Assembly (NCBI GenBank): GCA_944393505.1 | Contig: CALYAK010000016.1 | Location: 1-32,482, forward strand | Source: an uncultured Clostridia bacterium | GTDB taxonomy: Bacteria > Bacillota > Clostridia > TANB77 > CAG-508 | Length of the DNA: 32,482 nt | Direction of reading: 5' to 3' | In this document: positions 17,065-24,120 of the stretch, one piece after another | How positions within the stretch are numbered: the first letter of the stretch is position 1 | How the letters are laid out: the number at the start of each line of letters is the position of its first letter | The notes under the pieces: generated by a model | Databases searched by the model: none | What the model saw: the letters and a program-made list of their open reading frames with translations, nothing else | Told to the model about the DNA's origin: nothing | Translations under genes and position numbers: made by a program

Positions 17065-17970
17065 TTAATAACCGCCTAAATCTTCTAAATATCTTTGTCT
17101 TTCCTCTTGTGATCTTGTAATTTCTTCTTCTACACCAGATATTAAGTTATCGTTTCCGTTTTCTTGTGAGTTAACAATTGCTGAAATTCCACTATCACGA
17201 ATCACACTTCTTGTGCTGTTATTTCTTGTAAATAATGCATTCTTTGCTTCTGTTGTAATATTGGGATCTTGTTCCATTAAACGAATTACTGCATCATTTG
17301 GTAAATAGGTTGGTGTTGCAGCAGCTTGCATACCAGGTTCTGTATAGCGTGTCACATATAATAAAGATCCATCTGTGATATAAGATTCAACGATTGCATT
17401 GCTTAAAAGCAATGTTTCTTCTTCCGTCATTTTTATCCAAATCGAATCAGTTGAGTCAACCCCTGCTATTTGTGGAATTTCAACCATTTTCTTTGAAACA
17501 ACAATATAGTCAGTTCCATTTGGCATTCTCAAACGAATATCAATATAGTCACCTGTTGCAAGTTGAGATGGTAATACAAGCATGTTATATTCTTGTAAAC
17601 GTAGGTCATCTCCGTACTCGCCCTCTGAATTGGTAATCATATTTTCTGTTAAGATTGTACCTCTTGTTAAATTAATCCTAGCTACGCTTCCTTCTTCAAT
17701 ACTTCCCGGTGTAATTGCATCGGTTGGAATAGCAGAAGCATCCGTTGATACAGTTGCTAGCATATCTGCCGTAATTTCAGCACCAGAAGTCACGTCAACC
17801 TTTAGTGCGTAAGTGGTCTTTTTCGAAGCCTCAATTGTGTCTAATTCTTGGTTTGCTTGTACTAATTGAAGTAGTAAGAAACCTACCACAATTGCAGCAA
17901 TTAACAACATTAATAAAAACCCTAATAAGAATGAGTTTTTTGCCTTTCTTTGCATTGGATTTGTAGCCAT
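17065..17970 (-). CDS. CpaB/RcpC-like SAF-domain pilus protein
   Basis: 301 residues, first gene of the pilus locus. One membrane helix (about 14-34, FLLGFLLMLLIAAIVVGFLL) anchors an outward SAF domain (about 50-175: KVDVTSGAEITADMLAT, ARINLTRGTILTENMIT, LPSQLATGDYIDIRLR) like CpaB/RcpC and FlgA. In diderm bacteria CpaB works with the secretin; here, in a presumably monoderm cell, it may bind wall glycan or guide the pilus. C-terminus is acidic/Arg-rich (EEEITRSQEERQRYLEDLGGY). AAGGAGGAAT precedes the ATG. It heads the operon, 20 bases before the first TadZ-like gene. Confidence 0.8.
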   Translation of the reverse strand: MATNPMQRKAKNSFLLGFLLMLLIAAIVVGFLLLQLVQANQELDTIEASKKTTYALKVDVTSGAEITADMLATVSTDASAIPTDAITPGSIEEGSVARINLTRGTILTENMITNSEGEYGDDLRLQEYNMLVLPSQLATGDYIDIRLRMPNGTDYIVVSKKMVEIPQIAGVDSTDSIWIKMTEEETLLLSNAIVESYITDGSLLYVTRYTEPGMQAAATPTYLPNDAVIRLMEQDPNITTEAKNALFTRNNSTRSVIRDSGISAIVNSQENGNDNLISGVEEEITRSQEERQRYLEDLGGY

Positions 17971-17996
17971 AATCTATATTCCTCCTTATAATTGAC

Positions 17997-18025
17997 ATGA
18001 TATTACTTTTTAATTAATTGTACAA
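17997..18025 (-). promoter_or_regulatory. Candidate promoter of the pilus operon
   Basis: Minus strand TTGTAC (18025-18020), 17-base spacer, TATCAT (18002-17997; five of six matches). The -35 is weak, which would fit an activated promoter. Other weaker pairs overlap it. Confidence 0.4.
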
Positions 18026-18058
18026 CAAAAGCCTATCAAAAACAACAAAAAAGGCCTG

Positions 18059-18097
18059 TTGTAACAAAAAAATAACAGCATTGTAACACAATTGTAA
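18059..18097. repeat. Three phased TTGTAA repeats upstream of the pilus promoter
   Basis: TTGTAA at 18059, 18081 and 18092 (TTACAA on the transcribed strand), spaced 22 and 11 bases, that is two and one DNA turns, 34-77 bases upstream of the candidate -35. They lie between the pilus operon and the terminator of the next gene. Possible activator sites; the AT-rich context makes chance occurrence possible. Confidence 0.4.
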
Positions 18098-18131
18098 TAT
18101 TGTTGCTTTTCCCTTTATTTTTCAGCATTTA

Positions 18132-18160
18132 AAAGGAACGGAATCCATTTCCGTTCCTTT
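18132..18160 (-). terminator. Terminator of the truA/18167 transcript
   Basis: Perfect inverted repeat AAAGGAACGGAA / TTCCGTTCCTTT with a 5-base loop and T-runs both ways, just after the stop of the gene at 18167-18595. Confidence 0.85.
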
Positions 18161-18166
18161 TTTCTC

Positions 18167-18595
18167 CTATCTTCTGCAACAGCATCTTCCATTCGAATTG
18201 TTGCCATTTAATTGAATTCGACCTGTTATCACACGTGGGTTATTTTGCTGACATGAATTCGGATTTACATTAGTTAAGATCACTGTCGTCCCCGGATCAT
18301 TATTAGCAGTCGCAGCACTTTCCGAAGTTTGATCGGCCAAATTCGTTTGCTGACAACATATTTTCATTAAACAATTTCGCACAAATCTCACAAAAATAGC
18401 CGTAAGTACTGCCAAAGCTGTATAAATAATTGCTAAGATTAAAAAATCCGAATCAAAGAAAGCAAATGTAATCACCAAATAAATTGCAAAAAAAGTAAGT
18501 CCTACAAGGATAGGAGAGTCCAATACTTTTTCTAAAACAATTGCTAACAAAATCGTAGCAATCGGAAAAGCGAAAAAGATAAGCAACGCATTCAT
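18167..18595 (-). CDS. Small membrane protein with cysteine-cluster tail
   Basis: 142 residues; not recognised. Three membrane segments (about 3-20, 29-50 and 52-72), then a basic turn (VRFVRNCLMKICCQQTN) and a polar Asn/Thr-rich tail that contains SCQQNNPRVITGRIQLNGNN and ends GRCCCRR. The cysteine pairs (CC, CCC) suggest lipidation, metal or redox roles, but nothing fixes the function. AAGGTG precedes the ATG. It follows truA by 49 bases, probably in one transcript, and is closed by a strong hairpin. Confidence 0.65.
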   Translation of the reverse strand: MNALLIFFAFPIATILLAIVLEKVLDSPILVGLTFFAIYLVITFAFFDSDFLILAIIYTALAVLTAIFVRFVRNCLMKICCQQTNLADQTSESAATANNDPGTTVILTNVNPNSCQQNNPRVITGRIQLNGNNSNGRCCCRR

Positions 18596-18644
18596 AATAC
18601 AGCACCTTCCTTGCTTATATCTTATGCCTTTTTCTTTCTTTTTG

Positions 18645-19389
18645 CTACTCGTTTGTATAATCCACCTTTACTAAGTACAACCCTTGGGGTGGTAAAGTCT
18701 TTCCTGCTCTTTCTCTTTTACCTTCTTGGATAATCTGAAGAATTTCTTCTGGTCGAATTTTACCAAGTCCAACATCAAGTAAGGTTCCACTAATGATACG
18801 AACCATGTTATATAAAAAGCCATTCCCTGTCACATTAATTAGGATGCGATCTCCTTCTTTTCGAACTTCTAGTTCATAAATGGTTCTTACACTACTCTTT
18901 GAACTGGTTCCACTTGCTTTAAATGCTTTAAAATCATGTTCTCCCACAAAATATTTTGCCGCTTCTTGCATTTTTTCCACATTTAAAGATAACGGAAATT
19001 GATATTCTAAATTACGGTAAATCGCTGTTCCATATTGGCTGTTATTAATACGATATTGATAAGTTTTCTTTTTGCAATGGTATCGGCTATGAAAGTCTTT
19101 TCCTACCTCCTCCGCATTTATAATTCGGATCGATTTTTTTAATCGAGAATTTAAGGCAAGTGGTATTTTTTCAAGAGGAATGGTATTTTCGATACTGAAA
19201 TTAGCAACTTGTCCCAAAGCATGAACACCCGCATCTGTTCTACCGTGAAGCATAAATCTCTACCGTTTCCCCCGTCACTTCTTGAATTGCTCTTTCAATT
19301 TCTCCTTGGATATTTAATTTATTGGGTTGTTTTTGCCATCCATTAAAATCTTTTCCATCATATTCAATCGTCAATTTAATATTTCTCAT
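18645..19389 (-). CDS. truA: tRNA pseudouridine synthase TruA, made by +1 frameshift at CGG
   Basis: TruA modifies U38-U40 of tRNA anticodon stems. The gene is in two frames: an ATG at 19389 gives MRNIKLTIEYDGKDFNGWQK (the standard TruA start) and runs to an in-frame CGG directly followed by TAG (19245-19240). Skipping one base there joins IEIYAS-type sequence to GRTDAGVHALGQ and gives a full 247-residue enzyme. The Gly made at the shift is residue 49 and the catalytic Asp is residue 52. Later motifs (RYHCKKKTYQYRI, FKAFKASGTS, GFLYNMVRIISGTLLDVG) are intact, so the gene looks functional, not decayed. It lies 35 bases after cdaA; the upstream part is needed for the fold, so internal initiation would not rescue it. 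Confidence 0.9.
19243..19245 (-). promoter_or_regulatory. CGG +1 recoding site in truA
   Basis: Zero frame GCT TCA CGG TAG; continued frame GGT AGA ACA GAT (Gly-Arg-Thr-Asp, active-site motif). Zero-frame stop immediately follows the CGG. Confidence 0.85.
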
Positions 19390-19408
19390 CTTTTCTCCCT
19401 TTTACGTC

Positions 19409-19438
19409 AAGATAGACCATATTCCTATGGTCTATCTT
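19409..19438 (-). terminator. Hairpin after cdaA (weak terminator or processing site)
   Basis: Perfect 13-bp stem AAGATAGACCATA / TATGGTCTATCTT with a 4-base loop at the cdaA stop, but with no strong U-run before truA 20 bases on. It may attenuate rather than end transcription. Confidence 0.5.
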
Positions 19439-20384
19439 CTGTATCCTTTTTCTCTTCTTTTTCCATTTCTTTTTCTTTCTTTTGCATTTTCTTCTTTTTC
19501 ATACGATTTCTTAAAGATTTCATTCGATTGGTTTCTTGTGTTTCTAATCGATTGGTTACAATATTTCGTATTAAAATTTTCTTTAATGCTTCTTCGGTAA
19601 CATCTGCAATTAACGTACCATCTTTGGCAACAGAAATCTTTCCCGTCTCTTCCGATACAACAACCGCAATGGCATCCGATTCTTTCGAAATACCGATCGC
19701 TGCACGATGTCTCGTTCCCAATTCTTTCGCAATATCTTTATCACCAGCTAATGGTAAAATACAAGCTGCCGCTTCAACTTTGTTATTTGCAATTACTACA
19801 GCACCATCATGAAGAGGTGTGTTTGGAACAAAGATATTAACTAATAATTGTGGAGAAATCTCAGCATTTAGTTCAATTCCTGTATCCACAATATCGGCTA
19901 GTTTGATATCTCGTTCTACGACAATTAAACAACCCGTTTTTAATTTAGCAAGTTCTGTTGCTGCAATTACAATTTTATAGATTGCTTCTTTCGTTTTGGT
20001 TGCAAGATCTTTTTCCATTCCGAAATATTTGGTTAATTTATTCGTACCTAACTGCTCCAATCCTCTTCTTAACTCCGGTTGAAAAATAACAATCAGTGCA
20101 ATCACTCCATAAGTCATCAACGAAGTCAATAAAAAATTAACGATTCTTAGTTTTAACACAGAACTAATTGCTGTAATTAAAATCAATAAAATAATTCCTT
20201 TTAATAACTGCCATACTTTTGTATTTCTGGTTGCTTTGATAAATTTATAAGCTAGAAATATAACAATCGTAAGATCTAATAGTAGTACAATTAATTTTAC
20301 AGGATATAAGTACAAATCATTAATATAACCAATGATATTTTCTTGATAAAATGCATCTAAACTTATCTTTAGATTATCAAACAT
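19425..20384 (-). CDS. cdaA: Diadenylate cyclase CdaA (c-di-AMP synthase)
   Basis: 319 residues. Three N-terminal membrane helices (about 27-48, 58-79, 85-101) precede a DAC domain with the catalytic LHDGAVVIANN (DGA 193-195) and ELGTRHRAAIGISKESDA (RHR 225-227), then SEETGKISVAKDG. CdaA condenses two ATP to c-di-AMP, which controls potassium and osmolyte transport and wall homeostasis in Firmicutes. The usual partners ybbR/cdaR and glmM are not next to it here. The C-terminus is a highly charged Lys/Glu tail (KKKMQKKEKEMEKEEKKDTE). It lies 30 bases after a 38-residue membrane peptide gene and before truA. Confidence 0.93.
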   Translation of the reverse strand: MFDNLKISLDAFYQENIIGYINDLYLYPVKLIVLLLDLTIVIFLAYKFIKATRNTKVWQLLKGIILLILITAISSVLKLRIVNFLLTSLMTYGVIALIVIFQPELRRGLEQLGTNKLTKYFGMEKDLATKTKEAIYKIVIAATELAKLKTGCLIVVERDIKLADIVDTGIELNAEISPQLLVNIFVPNTPLHDGAVVIANNKVEAAACILPLAGDKDIAKELGTRHRAAIGISKESDAIAVVVSEETGKISVAKDGTLIADVTEEALKKILIRNIVTNRLETQETNRMKSLRNRMKKKKMQKKEKEMEKEEKKDTEDRP

Positions 20385-20414
20385 AGTTTCTCCTATCTAT
20401 TTTTCTTAATCTAC

Positions 20415-20531
20415 TTAATATACAATATAAAAAATTAAGGTAGCTGCTACTGCTAAAACCATCATAAGTGCTAATACAAGAGCAATTACTTTAACAGCTA
20501 CTTGTTTTGCTCGATTTTGTTTCTTTTCCAT
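20415..20531 (-). CDS. Single-pass membrane micropeptide upstream of cdaA
   Basis: 38 residues: MEKKQNRAKQVAVKVIALVL, a basic N-terminus followed by one membrane helix (about 12-37) ending in IFYIVY. The start is supported by AGGAGG 7 bases upstream; a longer open frame to 20603 exists but would begin before the promoter. Promoter TTGAAA/TACCAT at 20588-20560. The size and topology recall small membrane regulators, and the 30-base spacing to cdaA suggests joint transcription. No family assigned. Confidence 0.6.
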   Translation of the reverse strand: MEKKQNRAKQVAVKVIALVLALMMVLAVAATLIFYIVY

Positions 20532-20559
20532 ACAATCGCCTCCTAGTTTCAACAATATT

Positions 20560-20588
20560 ATGGTACCATATTCCCCTTTGTTTTTCAA
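20560..20588 (-). promoter_or_regulatory. Promoter of the micropeptide-cdaA-truA transcript
   Basis: Minus strand TTGAAA (20588-20583), 17-base spacer, TACCAT (20565-20560), with AGGAGG and ATG downstream. Confidence 0.55.
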
Positions 20589-20637
20589 CCCATTTTTAAA
20601 CAAGAAATTTATGGATTTTCAAACAAAGTTTATCGAT

Positions 20638-20665
20638 AAAAGCGATCTGTTTTTAGATCGCTTTT
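20638..20665 (-). terminator. Terminator of the 20653 coiled-coil gene
   Basis: 11-bp perfect stem AAAAGCGATCT / AGATCGCTTTT with a 6-base loop overlapping the stop codon; four U follow on the minus strand and a longer T-run lies on the plus strand. Confidence 0.7.
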
Positions 20666-20877
20666 ATTTTTTGATTCATTTGATTTAATTCTTCCTCAAT
20701 TCCCGAAAGTCTTCTTTCGAAAATTTGATTGGTCATATCATTAATTTCGTGAAATTCTTGCATTTTTTCAATTTTTCTTAGAATGGTTTTCAAATCCTTT
20801 TGTTGTTTTTTTAAGGATTGAATAATTTCATTTTTTGTTTCATTTTTTTGTGTTATTTCGTTCTTTTCAGACATCAT
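20653..20877 (-). CDS. Small coiled-coil protein
   Basis: 74 residues, charged and helical throughout: Lys/Glu-rich heptads (NEIIQSLKKQQKDLKTILRK, then IEKMQEF) and a second helix (FERRLSGIEEELNQMNQKIK). No membrane segment or enzyme motif. GAGGTGG precedes two adjacent ATG codons, either of which could be used. Own promoter (20901-20929) and terminator. Function unknown; possibly a structural or regulatory oligomer. Confidence 0.65.
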   Translation of the reverse strand: MMSEKNEITQKNETKNEIIQSLKKQQKDLKTILRKIEKMQEFHEINDMTNQIFERRLSGIEEELNQMNQKIKAI

Positions 20878-20900
20878 ACCACCTCTTTCGTATGATTAAA

Positions 20901-20929
20901 AGTGTAGCATATTTCTGAAATTATTTCAA
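20901..20929 (-). promoter_or_regulatory. Promoter of the coiled-coil gene
   Basis: Minus strand TTGAAA (20929-20924), 17-base spacer, TACACT (20906-20901), preceded by TG at the extended -10 position. Confidence 0.6.
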
Positions 20930-20945
20930 GTCTTTTTGACAATTT

Positions 20946-21434
20946 TTATCCTTCCGTTGTTTCTGTCGTTTCGATTTCTCCAATTTTTTCAATTCGAAAA
21001 TCATAAGCATTCGAAATATCCTCTGTTACTTGTGCTTCCATGGCTCCTGTTTGCTCATTTGCTACTGCTGGAACAGAACCTACAATCTGACGAATCACTC
21101 CACCATCTTTATTTAAAATGGTTAATCTTACTTTAAAAGAACTCATGTCTTCTCCAGTATTATTCTTTACTTCTGCTGTTAAAGAAGAAAGTCCATCTTT
21201 TTGTTTTAAGGTAATATTCGTTAATTGCAATCCTTCTACTGTTTTATCTTTCTTTAATTGCTCACTTGTATTTACTTTCGTTCCGTCTTCTGCAATGATA
21301 ACGAACTCGCCAATTTCGTCATTTCCTTTTTTGATACCAGGTTGTAAAACAGAACTAATTCCCCAAATCACTAACCCAATTGCAACAATTACGACAATTG
21401 CAATGATAATTTTCTTTTTATCGATTTTTTTCAT
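20946..21434 (-). CDS. FxLYD-type secreted/membrane-anchored protein
   Basis: 162 residues from the ATG at 21434, chosen because GGGAGG is 8 bases upstream (the ATG 9 bases earlier is too close). Lys-rich start and one membrane helix (about 8-28, IIIAIVVIVAIGLVIWGISS), then an extracellular beta-sandwich with the FxLYD pattern: LQLTNITLKQKDGLSSLTAE, VKNNTGEDMSSFKVRLTI, and AYDFRIEKI. Such domains are common on Clostridia surface or lipoprotein-like proteins, with no known enzymatic role. Promoter TTGAAA/TAAAAT at 21493-21465, between it and aspS. Confidence 0.75.
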   Translation of the reverse strand: MKKIDKKKIIIAIVVIVAIGLVIWGISSVLQPGIKKGNDEIGEFVIIAEDGTKVNTSEQLKKDKTVEGLQLTNITLKQKDGLSSLTAEVKNNTGEDMSSFKVRLTILNKDGGVIRQIVGSVPAVANEQTGAMEAQVTEDISNAYDFRIEKIGEIETTETTEG

Positions 21435-21464
21435 TTGCATTCCTCCCAATTTTTCATTAATGTT

Positions 21465-21493
21465 ATTTTATACTAAACTTTTTTTCATTTCAA
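21465..21493 (-). promoter_or_regulatory. Promoter of the FxLYD gene
   Basis: Minus strand TTGAAA (21493-21488), 17-base spacer, TAAAAT (21470-21465). An AT-rich inverted repeat (AACTTTTTTC / GAAAAAAAGTT) overlaps it and might end aspS transcription weakly. Confidence 0.55.
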
Positions 21494-21501
21494 GAAAAAA
21501 G

Positions 21502-23244
21502 TTAATTTTCTTCGGTTACAACTTTAATATGTACATCACTTAATTGCTCTTCGGTTACTTTGCTTGGTGCTCGCATTAATAGATCTCTTGCCTTTTTATT
21601 CTTAGGAAAGGCAATTACTTCTCGAATATTATCCGAATGAGCAATTAGCATAACCATACGATCTAATCCTGGCGCTGCTCCAGCATGTGGTGGTGTTCCA
21701 TATTGGAATGCATGATACAAAGCTCCAAATCTTTGCTTAATATCGTCTTCTTCGTATCCTGCAATTTCAAAAGCTTTTACCATAATTTCTGGATCATGAT
21801 TACGAACTGCTCCTGATGCCATTTCATATCCATTTCCAACCAAATCATATTGATAGGCAAGAATATCTAATGGATCTTTGGTTGTTAATGCTTCCATTCC
21901 ACCTTGTGGCATAGAAAATGGGTTATGATTAAAATCAATTTTTCCATCATCATTTAGTTCATACATTGGAAAATCGACAATAAAGCAGAACTTATAGACA
22001 TTCTTTTCAATTAAATCTAATCGTTTTCCTAGTTCAATACGAATTAAACCAGCCATTTTTTGTACTGCTCTTTTTTCATCAGCTACCAATACAACCGCAT
22101 CTTTTGCCTTTAATCCCATTTCGTTTTTCATCGAATCGGTAATAAATTTTGCAATTCCTCCGGTTAAGCTTCCGTCTTCTTCCACTTTTGTCCAAGCTAG
22201 TCCTTTTGCTCCTGCTTCTTCTACTGCAAATTCGGTCATACTATCAAAGAATTTTCTTCCTTGTTCAGCTCCATTTGGAATCACAATTCCTTTGACGGTT
22301 TTCCCCTGAAATGCTTTGAACTCACTTTCTGCAAAAACAGTCGTAAAATCTTGGATCATCAAAGGATTTCTTAAATCTGGTTTATCAATTCCATACTTTT
22401 CCATTGCTTCTTCATAAGGAATACGAAGAAATGGTCCATGATCTACTTTCCAATCGGTGTGTTCTTCAAAAACTTTTGGAATAATAGTTTCTAATACCCC
22501 AAATACATCTTCTTGGGTAGCAAAACTCATTTCAAAATCTAATTGATAGAACTCACCCGGTGCTCGGTCTGCTCTTGGATCTTCATCTCGGAAACATGGT
22601 GCAATTTGATAATATCGGTTAAAACCAGACACCATTAACAATTGTTTAAATTGTTGTGGTGCTTGTGGTAGTGCATAAAATTCACCTGGATGTAAACGAC
22701 TTGGTACTAGATAATCTCTTGCTCCTTCTGGAGAAGAATTAGCTAAAATCGGTGTTTGAATTTCGGTAAATCCTAATTCATCCATATAGGTTCGAAGTGA
22801 CTTCATGATTTTCGAACGAAGTAAAATGGTCTTGTGTAAATCATCATTTCTTAAATCTAAATAACGATATTCTAAACGTAAATCCTCTCTTACATTTTTC
22901 GAAGCTTCTGTATTAATTCCAAAAGGAAGTACATTTTTGCATTTTCCTAAAATTTCGATTTTTTCTGCTACTACTTCGATTTCTCCAGTTGCAATTCTAT
23001 CATTTTTACTTACTCTTTCCACAACTTTTCCCGTTACACTAATTACAGTTTCGGTTACGAGTTCATTGGCTAATTGCATCAGTGATTCTTCTTGAATCAC
23101 AATTTGCGTAATTCCAAATTCATCACGAAGATCAAAAAATTTCATCGCACCTAAATTTCGAATCTTTTGAATCCAACCTGCTAATTGCACAGTTTGTCCA
23201 ACATTGGTAATATTTAATTCTCCTAAATTATGATCTCGATACAT
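21502..23244 (-). CDS. aspS: Aspartyl-tRNA synthetase
   Basis: 580 residues from ATG 23244. Full bacterial-type AspRS order: N-terminal OB anticodon-binding domain (VQLAGWIQKIRNLGAMKFFD), class II motif 1 (FTEIQTPILANSSPEGARDY), motif 2 (YQIAPCFRDEDPRADRAPGE), the bacterial GAD insertion (about 280-410) and motif 3 (GAAPGLDRMVMLIAHSDNI). Charges tRNA-Asp for translation. AAGGGTG lies at correct spacing to the ATG; a GTG three codons earlier overlaps that ribosome site and is less likely. Own strong promoter. Arg codons here include CGA and AGA but no CGG. Confidence 0.97.
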   Translation of the reverse strand: MYRDHNLGELNITNVGQTVQLAGWIQKIRNLGAMKFFDLRDEFGITQIVIQEESLMQLANELVTETVISVTGKVVERVSKNDRIATGEIEVVAEKIEILGKCKNVLPFGINTEASKNVREDLRLEYRYLDLRNDDLHKTILLRSKIMKSLRTYMDELGFTEIQTPILANSSPEGARDYLVPSRLHPGEFYALPQAPQQFKQLLMVSGFNRYYQIAPCFRDEDPRADRAPGEFYQLDFEMSFATQEDVFGVLETIIPKVFEEHTDWKVDHGPFLRIPYEEAMEKYGIDKPDLRNPLMIQDFTTVFAESEFKAFQGKTVKGIVIPNGAEQGRKFFDSMTEFAVEEAGAKGLAWTKVEEDGSLTGGIAKFITDSMKNEMGLKAKDAVVLVADEKRAVQKMAGLIRIELGKRLDLIEKNVYKFCFIVDFPMYELNDDGKIDFNHNPFSMPQGGMEALTTKDPLDILAYQYDLVGNGYEMASGAVRNHDPEIMVKAFEIAGYEEDDIKQRFGALYHAFQYGTPPHAGAAPGLDRMVMLIAHSDNIREVIAFPKNKKARDLLMRAPSKVTEEQLSDVHIKVVTEEN

Positions 23245-23283
23245 ATCTTTCACCCTTTTTATGTTTCTTTTTTTATTTTCCCT

Positions 23284-23312
23284 ATTATATTGTTTTTTTC
23301 TTAGAATAGCAA
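23284..23312 (-). promoter_or_regulatory. Promoter of aspS
   Basis: Minus strand TTGCTA (23312-23307), 17-base spacer, perfect TATAAT (23289-23284). Confidence 0.75.
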
Positions 23313-23318
23313 GTATGC

Positions 23319-24120
23319 CTATTGGTTTCCTTTTTCTATTTTTTGTCTTACTGCTTCATATACCACAATTCCAGCAGCCACGGAAGCATTTAAGCTCTCC
23401 GTTTTTCCGAAGCATTGGTATTTTAATTTTTTGATCCGCTATTTTCAAGACTTCTTGAGATACACCATTTGCTTCATTACCGATAACAATCACTCGTTTT
23501 CGATAATCAATTTCGTAAATCGATTTTGCCTCATCCAAACAGGTGGCAGTTACCTCATAACGGTGTTTTTGAAATTCTTTTAAGGTTTGCACAAAATTTT
23601 TCGTTTGAATCAATTTTACACGAAAAATTGCTCCCATTGTTGATCGAACCACTTTTGGGTTATATGGATCTGCTGTTTGTTCCGAAAGTAGGATCTGCCT
23701 TATTCCTGCACTATCTGCTGTTCGAATAATCGTTCCTAAATTTCCTGGATCTTGAATTCCATCCAAAGCTAATACGAGTTCTTCCTGAAAAGAAATTTCT
23801 TGTTTTTCTTGCTTTCTTTGAATCACCGCTAAAATTCCCTGCGGTGTCATAACATCGGAAATACTACGAAAAATCTTTTCACTCACATAGACACAATTTT
23901 GTTTTGCAATTTCATAAATGAATTTTTGATCAATGCTTCCGTCCTTCAAACATTCCTCACAAATGAAGATTTTTTCAATCGAAGCTTTTTCTGAAATCGC
24001 TTCTTGTATCATTTTTTCGCCTTCTACAAGGAATGCTTGTTTTTCATCTCGATACTTTTTTTCTTTTAACTTTCGAACCTGCTTAATCATTTCATTTTCT
24101 TTACTCGTAATGACATTCAC
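23319..24120 (-). CDS. TrmH-family (SPOUT) rRNA 2'-O-methyltransferase, made by +1 frameshift at CGG
   Basis: SAM-dependent RNA ribose methyltransferase of the RlmB/YsgA type. In the first frame it ends at 23356 with an unrelated tail (KCFRGCWNCGI). Skipping one base at the in-frame CGG (23409-23407) restores the C-terminal knot motif GKTESLNASVAAGIVVYEAV and a stop at 23319, giving 266 residues, a normal family length. Other motifs: NEMIKQVRKLKEKKYRDE N-terminal substrate domain, LALDGIQDPGNLGTIIRTAD (motif 1), and VIVIGNEANGVSQEVL (motif 2). Start is GTG 24120, right after the mfd stop (TAA-GTG), with GGAG upstream. Without the shift the SAM-binding knot would be incomplete. Confidence 0.9.
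23407..23409 (-). promoter_or_regulatory. CGG +1 recoding site in the TrmH-family gene
   Basis: Zero frame ATG CTT CGG AAA; continued frame GGA AAA ACG GAG AGC (Gly-Lys-Thr-Glu-Ser, SPOUT motif 3). Codon 238. Here CTT before CGG could in principle slip to TTC, unlike the other sites. Confidence 0.85.

Noticed and set aside
17044..17065. Upstream ATG of the first TadZ-like gene overlapping the cpaB stop
   Set aside because: It places an unshifted CGG codon and the GGAGG ribosome site inside the coding region; the ATG at 17044 has proper spacing from that site.
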